The notes under the pieces are model-generated. The model ran no database searches. It worked only from the letters and a program-made list of their open reading frames with translations, and was not told the DNA's origin. Source: Candidatus Saccharibacteria bacterium UBA1788 (GTDB taxonomy: Bacteria > Patescibacteriota > Saccharimonadia > Saccharimonadales > Saccharimonadaceae). Taken from it: DNA of 10,430 nt. Below are positions 8,041 through 10,430 of the stretch, in pieces (position 1 is the stretch's first letter; the number at the start of each line of letters is the position of its first letter). The position numbers and the translations under genes were made by a program. The stretch spans positions 6,837 to 17,266 of the forward strand of contig DCGC01000015.1 of assembly GCA_002315165.1 (NCBI GenBank). The letters are read 5' to 3'.

Positions 8041-8138
8041 TAATCCTTATCATAACCCGGGCGATACCCAAAATTACTTACGCGGTGCCCATTTCTAGAT
8101 ACCGCAAAGTATGAGCTATGATAAATTAAGGATTAGAC
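8018..8138 (-). ncRNA. Predicted structured RNA, about 121 nt, class unknown (small RNA or attenuator leader)
   Basis: Read on the minus strand, the RNA starts at 8138, the position predicted from the extended -10 at 8145-8153. Its first 12 nt (8138-8127) pair perfectly with 8049-8038. After a 5-nt bulge (8126-8122) a further 5 bp form (8121-8117 with 8054-8050), giving a 17-bp closing stem. The 62-nt interior can form GCGGU (8105-8101) with ACCGC (8086-8082). Its loop holds GGGC (8090-8087), complementary to GCCC (8062-8059), an H-type pseudoknot. A competing hairpin is possible. An intrinsic terminator follows at once, and its 5' arm shares 3 nt (8040-8038) with the closing stem. This sharing, and the lack of a promoter between the terminator and the TM2 gene, favour an attenuator or riboswitch-like leader; a free small RNA remains possible. 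It lacks the GGAA/AGCAG core of SRP RNA, and I could not match it to a known riboswitch. Confidence 0.6.
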
Positions 8139-8144
8139 ATTTTT

Positions 8145-8153
8145 ATTGTAACA
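8145..8153 (-). promoter_or_regulatory. Extended -10 element driving the structured RNA / TM2 operon
   Basis: The minus strand reads TGTTACAAT. Seven bases past the hexamer is G8138, the first base of the closing stem of the predicted RNA; this agreement supports both calls. No -35 hexamer is evident. It lies back to back with the comEC element, 18 bp away, and the two 9-mers form an inverted repeat with one mismatch. Confidence 0.5.
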
Positions 8154-8171
8154 TATTTTTTATTGCGCTAG

Positions 8172-8180
8172 TGTTATAAT
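8172..8180 (+). promoter_or_regulatory. Extended -10 promoter element of comEC, predicted leaderless
   Basis: TGTTATAAT is followed by exactly six bases (TTAGGT) and the comEC ATG, so a start 7 nt past the hexamer falls on the A of ATG. The AGG next to the ATG is too close to act as a Shine-Dalgarno. No -35 hexamer is evident. The geometry is identical to that at murJ. Confidence 0.6.
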
Positions 8181-8186
8181 TTAGGT

Positions 8187-9608
8187 ATGTGGAAAAGTCT
8201 GTGGAAAACTATCCACCAGTCATATATTTTTATCGCGCTGATTGGCGGGATTATTATTGGAACTATTTTGTCTTTGGTTTTTAGAGTTGGTTTTTTCTCG
8301 TCGCCATTATGGCTAGTATTAGTTTTGATTTTATTTTTATACGCTTTTATAAAACCAAATTATTTTTTCTTGGTCGTTGCATTTTTTGCCGGGATATTAA
8401 TTGCGTTTGTTCGAACATCAAGTGAGCTAGTAGGACAAGATTATGTAAAAAATTTTGTTGGCGAGACCGTTGAAATTACTGGCCAAATAAAAGACGACCC
8501 GAACACTGACGAAAGCGGCACGCAACTGAAATTAACTGATTTAGAAATAAATAACACGAAAATGCGTGGGGCAATTTTTGTTAAGGCAAGCAAAATTGAA
8601 AGCGTTCAACGTGATGACAAAATAAAAATTACAGGCAAATTGAGCGAGGGTTTTGGCATTTATGCGGCAAGCATATATCGTCCAGAAATAAAAGAAATAG
8701 CCCATCCAAATCCGGAAAATGTTTTTATAACTATACGAAATTGGTTTGCAAAAAGAGTAAAAGAAAGCTTGCCAGAAAAAGAAGCTTCGCTGGGGCTGGC
8801 TTATATTTTAGGTATGAAAAATAATCTTTCTGATGAGTTGATGGAAATTTTAAGAATTGTAGGCTTAACGCATATCGTCGTTGCAAGCGGAACGCATCTT
8901 TCTATTATTGTGGAGTTCGCGAAAAAATGGTTCAAAAAGATTTCTAGATTTGCTGGATTGTTATTTTCTTTGGTGTTAGTGTTTGGTTTTGGAAGTATGG
9001 CTGGCTGGACAGCATCGATTATGCGTGCGGCAATTGTGACTGTTTTAAGTCTGGTCGCTTGGTATTATGGAAGAAAATTTGGAGCGATGCGACTAATTTT
9101 GATTGCGATGGCAACAACGCTATTGATTAATCCGATGTTTTTAATTGATATTGGCTGGCTACTTTCTTTTGGGTCGTTTATTGGAATTATGATACTTGGT
9201 CCAGAGCTAACAAAGTTTTTTTATGGCAAGAAAAAGCCAAACAAAATAGCGGAAATTATTATTACGACAATTGCGGCGACTGCAATGTGTGCGCCAATAC
9301 TTTTATATTATTTTGGAACAATTTCTTTGATTTCTTTGGCGGCTAATTTATTAATTTTGCCGACTTTGTCGATTGTGATGGGTTTAGTGTTTTTTGCTGG
9401 AATAACGAAAATTGGATTTTTAGCAAAAATAGCGCTAGATTACCATTTAGTTGTGATGGAATTTTTTGGCGCACAAAAAATGTTTTTGATAGAAATAGAA
9501 GCAGGAAACCCGTGGGTTTTCCTGCTCTATATTCCAATTATTTGTCCGTTAGTAATAATAAAAATTAAGCGTTTTAGGCACCGACGCGATCTTTGCTATT
9601 CTTTCTAG
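8187..9608 (+). CDS. comEC: ComEC/Rec2-type DNA uptake channel, short form without MBL domain
   Basis: ComEC forms the inner-membrane channel that carries single-stranded DNA into the cell during natural transformation. This copy has 473 residues. Hydrophobic helices fill about 12-76. An OB-like soluble segment (DUF4131 position) spans about 90-170, with VGETVEITGQI and DKIKITGKL. The competence membrane domain runs from about 200 to 460. Family signatures are THIVVASGTHLSII (228-241, the HLxAISGxH position, with H229 and H237), WTASIMRAAIV (274-284) and DIGWLLSFGSFIGIM (321-335). Full-length homologues such as that of Bacillus subtilis (about 780 residues) end in a metallo-beta-lactamase-type domain, which is absent: the protein stops just after its last helix with a basic tail. 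The start is set by a promoter ending 6 nt upstream. The last 35 bp overlap the convergent rimK-like gene. Confidence 0.88.
   Translation: MWKSLWKTIHQSYIFIALIGGIIIGTILSLVFRVGFFSSPLWLVLVLILFLYAFIKPNYFFLVVAFFAGILIAFVRTSSELVGQDYVKNFVGETVEITGQIKDDPNTDESGTQLKLTDLEINNTKMRGAIFVKASKIESVQRDDKIKITGKLSEGFGIYAASIYRPEIKEIAHPNPENVFITIRNWFAKRVKESLPEKEASLGLAYILGMKNNLSDELMEILRIVGLTHIVVASGTHLSIIVEFAKKWFKKISRFAGLLFSLVLVFGFGSMAGWTASIMRAAIVTVLSLVAWYYGRKFGAMRLILIAMATTLLINPMFLIDIGWLLSFGSFIGIMILGPELTKFFYGKKKPNKIAEIIITTIAATAMCAPILLYYFGTISLISLAANLLILPTLSIVMGLVFFAGITKIGFLAKIALDYHLVVMEFFGAQKMFLIEIEAGNPWVFLLYIPIICPLVIIKIKRFRHRRDLCYSF
9500..9526 (-). terminator. Strong hairpin inside the comEC 3' end, possible terminator of the convergent rimK-like gene
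   Basis: AGCAGGAAACCC (9500-9511) pairs with GGGTTTTCCTGCT (9514-9526) with one bulged T, about 11 bp with a small loop. It lies 48 bp past the rimK-like stop on the minus strand and is followed there by TCTATTTCTATC, a T-rich but interrupted tract. On the plus strand no T-run follows. It sits within comEC codons for about residues 439-447, so coding sequence is serving as, or coincides with, a transcription stop. The weak T-tract keeps confidence low. Confidence 0.4.
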
Positions 9609-10430
9609 GAGCGTTGTGCTCGACATATTCGATAATTTTGCCAGCAACGTTGCGACGAGTGACTTTTTCAATTCCGAAACCTGGGGAAGCATTAACTTCT
9701 AGGACGACCGGACCACGAGCAGAACGCATCAAATCAACACCAGCAACGTGAAGCCCCATAGCGCGGGCGGCTTTAACGGCAAGTTTCTTTTCTTCGTCGG
9801 TTAGTTTGACTGACGTGCCAAGCCCGCCTTTGTGGAGATTAGAACGAAAATCATCATCGAGAGATTGGCGTTTCATAGATGCGACAACTTGGGAACCGAC
9901 AACGAATGCACGAATATCGGTACCGGCTGATTCTTTGATATATTCTTGGATAAGAATATTCGTACCATCTTCGTTATAAAGATAAAAGGCCTGCAATGCG
10001 GATTTGGCAGCTTTTTTAGTGTCTGCGAGAACAACACCATTGCCGTGAGTGCCGGTGGCAAGTTTGATAATCATAGGAAGACCGATTTGCTCAAGCAAAT
10101 CATCGATGTCGGCAGTGTTACGAGAAACGAGAGTTTTTGGAGTGTCAACGCCATGTTTGGTGAGAATTTGTTGGGAGCGCAATTTATCGCGTGCGCGAGT
10201 GATTGCAATCGAGCTGGCAGCGGTCCAGACACCTTGCATTTCGAACTGACGAACGATGGCGCAACCGTAGCGGGTCATGCTATTAGAAATACGTGGAATA
10301 ATAGCATCAAATCCGGTTAGGCTTTCACCCTTATAGAGTACGTGCGGATGCTTTTCGTCGAGAGAAATATAACAATTTTTATATTTTATAACCTTAGCTT
10401 CGTGTCCACGAGCCTCGGCTTCGGCGACTA
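9574..10430 (-). CDS. rimK: RimK-type ATP-grasp ligase (ribosomal protein S6 glutamate ligase family), 5' end missing (runs off the right edge)
   Basis: The frame is open from the stop at 9574 through the window edge, giving 284 visible residues. The Met at 10278 is internal: about 50 upstream residues still match the family, including ARGHEAKVIKY, LYKGESLTGFDAIIPRIS and then TRYGCAIVRQFEMQGV. About 15-20 N-terminal residues are missing. ATP-grasp signatures follow in order: ITRARDKLRSQQIL, IIKLATGTHGNGVVLA (ATP-binding lysine), LIQEYIKESAGTDIRAFVVG, DFRSNLHKGG, and GVDLMRSARGPVVLEVNASPG with the metal-binding Glu and Asn. The family joins an amino acid, classically glutamate, to a carboxyl terminus; in Escherichia coli the target is ribosomal protein S6. 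The substrate here is not visible, and related enzymes use other acceptors. After EVNASPG it is slightly shorter than E. coli RimK (GFGIEK against GLEGIEK). The 3' end overlaps comEC by 35 bp on the opposite strand. Confidence 0.88.
   Translation of the reverse strand, partial: VAEAEARGHEAKVIKYKNCYISLDEKHPHVLYKGESLTGFDAIIPRISNSMTRYGCAIVRQFEMQGVWTAASSIAITRARDKLRSQQILTKHGVDTPKTLVSRNTADIDDLLEQIGLPMIIKLATGTHGNGVVLADTKKAAKSALQAFYLYNEDGTNILIQEYIKESAGTDIRAFVVGSQVVASMKRQSLDDDFRSNLHKGGLGTSVKLTDEEKKLAVKAARAMGLHVAGVDLMRSARGPVVLEVNASPGFGIEKVTRRNVAGKIIEYVEHNAPRKNSKDRVGA

Noticed and set aside
7984..8094. Tiny leader ORFs in the RNA (AUG GGC ACC GCG UAA; and a 19-codon frame starting AUGAUAAGG at 8053)
   Set aside because: Neither has a Shine-Dalgarno or a run of codons for one amino acid as in classical attenuation, and both overlap paired regions.
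8040..8150. Reading the structured region as a plus-strand RNA ending in ATTTTTATT
   Set aside because: The long stem is followed by some T residues on the plus strand and the small hairpin would have a GCGA loop. However, the T-run is broken and no good plus-strand promoter is seen near 8000-8020. The minus-strand promoter and terminator fit much better.
9574..10278. Taking the ATG at 10278 as the start of the rimK-like gene
   Set aside because: The frame continues upstream to the window edge and those residues match the RimK N-terminal region, so the Met is internal and the gene is cut by the edge.
1..10430. Alternative genetic code (UGA as Gly), CRISPR, tRNA, insertion sequence or prophage
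   Set aside because: All major frames are complete under the standard bacterial code. No regularly spaced direct repeats, cloverleaf, transposase or inverted terminal repeats were found by eye.

Overview
The window looks like a chromosomal segment from a small, gene-dense bacterium of the Candidate Phyla Radiation, most likely Saccharibacteria (TM7). This assignment is an inference from four things: the protein set and style (murJ, ftsH, a short comEC, a TM2-domain protein with a Gln/Pro/Tyr-rich tail, several lineage-type membrane proteins of no familiar family), the tight packing, the AT-rich sequence, and reading frames that stay open under the standard bacterial code. UGA need not be read as glycine, which argues against Absconditabacteria and Gracilibacteria. 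No rRNA or marker outside these proteins is present to prove it.

Layout. On the minus strand, reading from high to low coordinates, there are two blocks. Block 1 (7980 to 3925) is a three-gene envelope operon: a TM2-domain protein with a Gln/Pro/Tyr-rich tail, a Pro-rich single-pass membrane protein with an outer helical domain, and a large membrane-anchored protein with a HELGH zinc-peptidase motif. Block 2 (3861 to 1) holds ftsH, murJ and a membrane/PH-domain protein cut by the left edge. On the plus strand, comEC (8187-9608) is divergent from block 1. It overlaps the 3' end of a convergent rimK-type ATP-grasp ligase (minus strand), which is cut by the right edge.

Regulation. Each of the four visible transcription starts has an extended -10 element (TGnTATAAT, or TGTTACAAT) with no recognisable -35. 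At murJ and comEC the hexamer ends exactly 6 nt before the ATG, so both mRNAs are predicted to be leaderless. The other genes have Shine-Dalgarno sequences. The only sizeable intergenic gap (7981-8186, 206 bp) holds a divergent promoter pair and a predicted structured RNA of about 121 nt. Its predicted first nucleotide is the first base of a 17-bp closing stem, and it ends in a strong intrinsic terminator. Because no promoter is visible between that terminator and the TM2 gene, the RNA is either a free-standing small RNA or an attenuator/riboswitch-like leader for the envelope operon. I could not match it to a known class.

How the genes work together. The theme is the cell envelope: lipid II flipping (MurJ), membrane protein quality control (FtsH), an uncharacterised surface protease module, and DNA uptake (ComEC, here without the C-terminal metallo-beta-lactamase domain of full-length homologues). 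No CRISPR array, tRNA, insertion sequence or prophage gene was seen.
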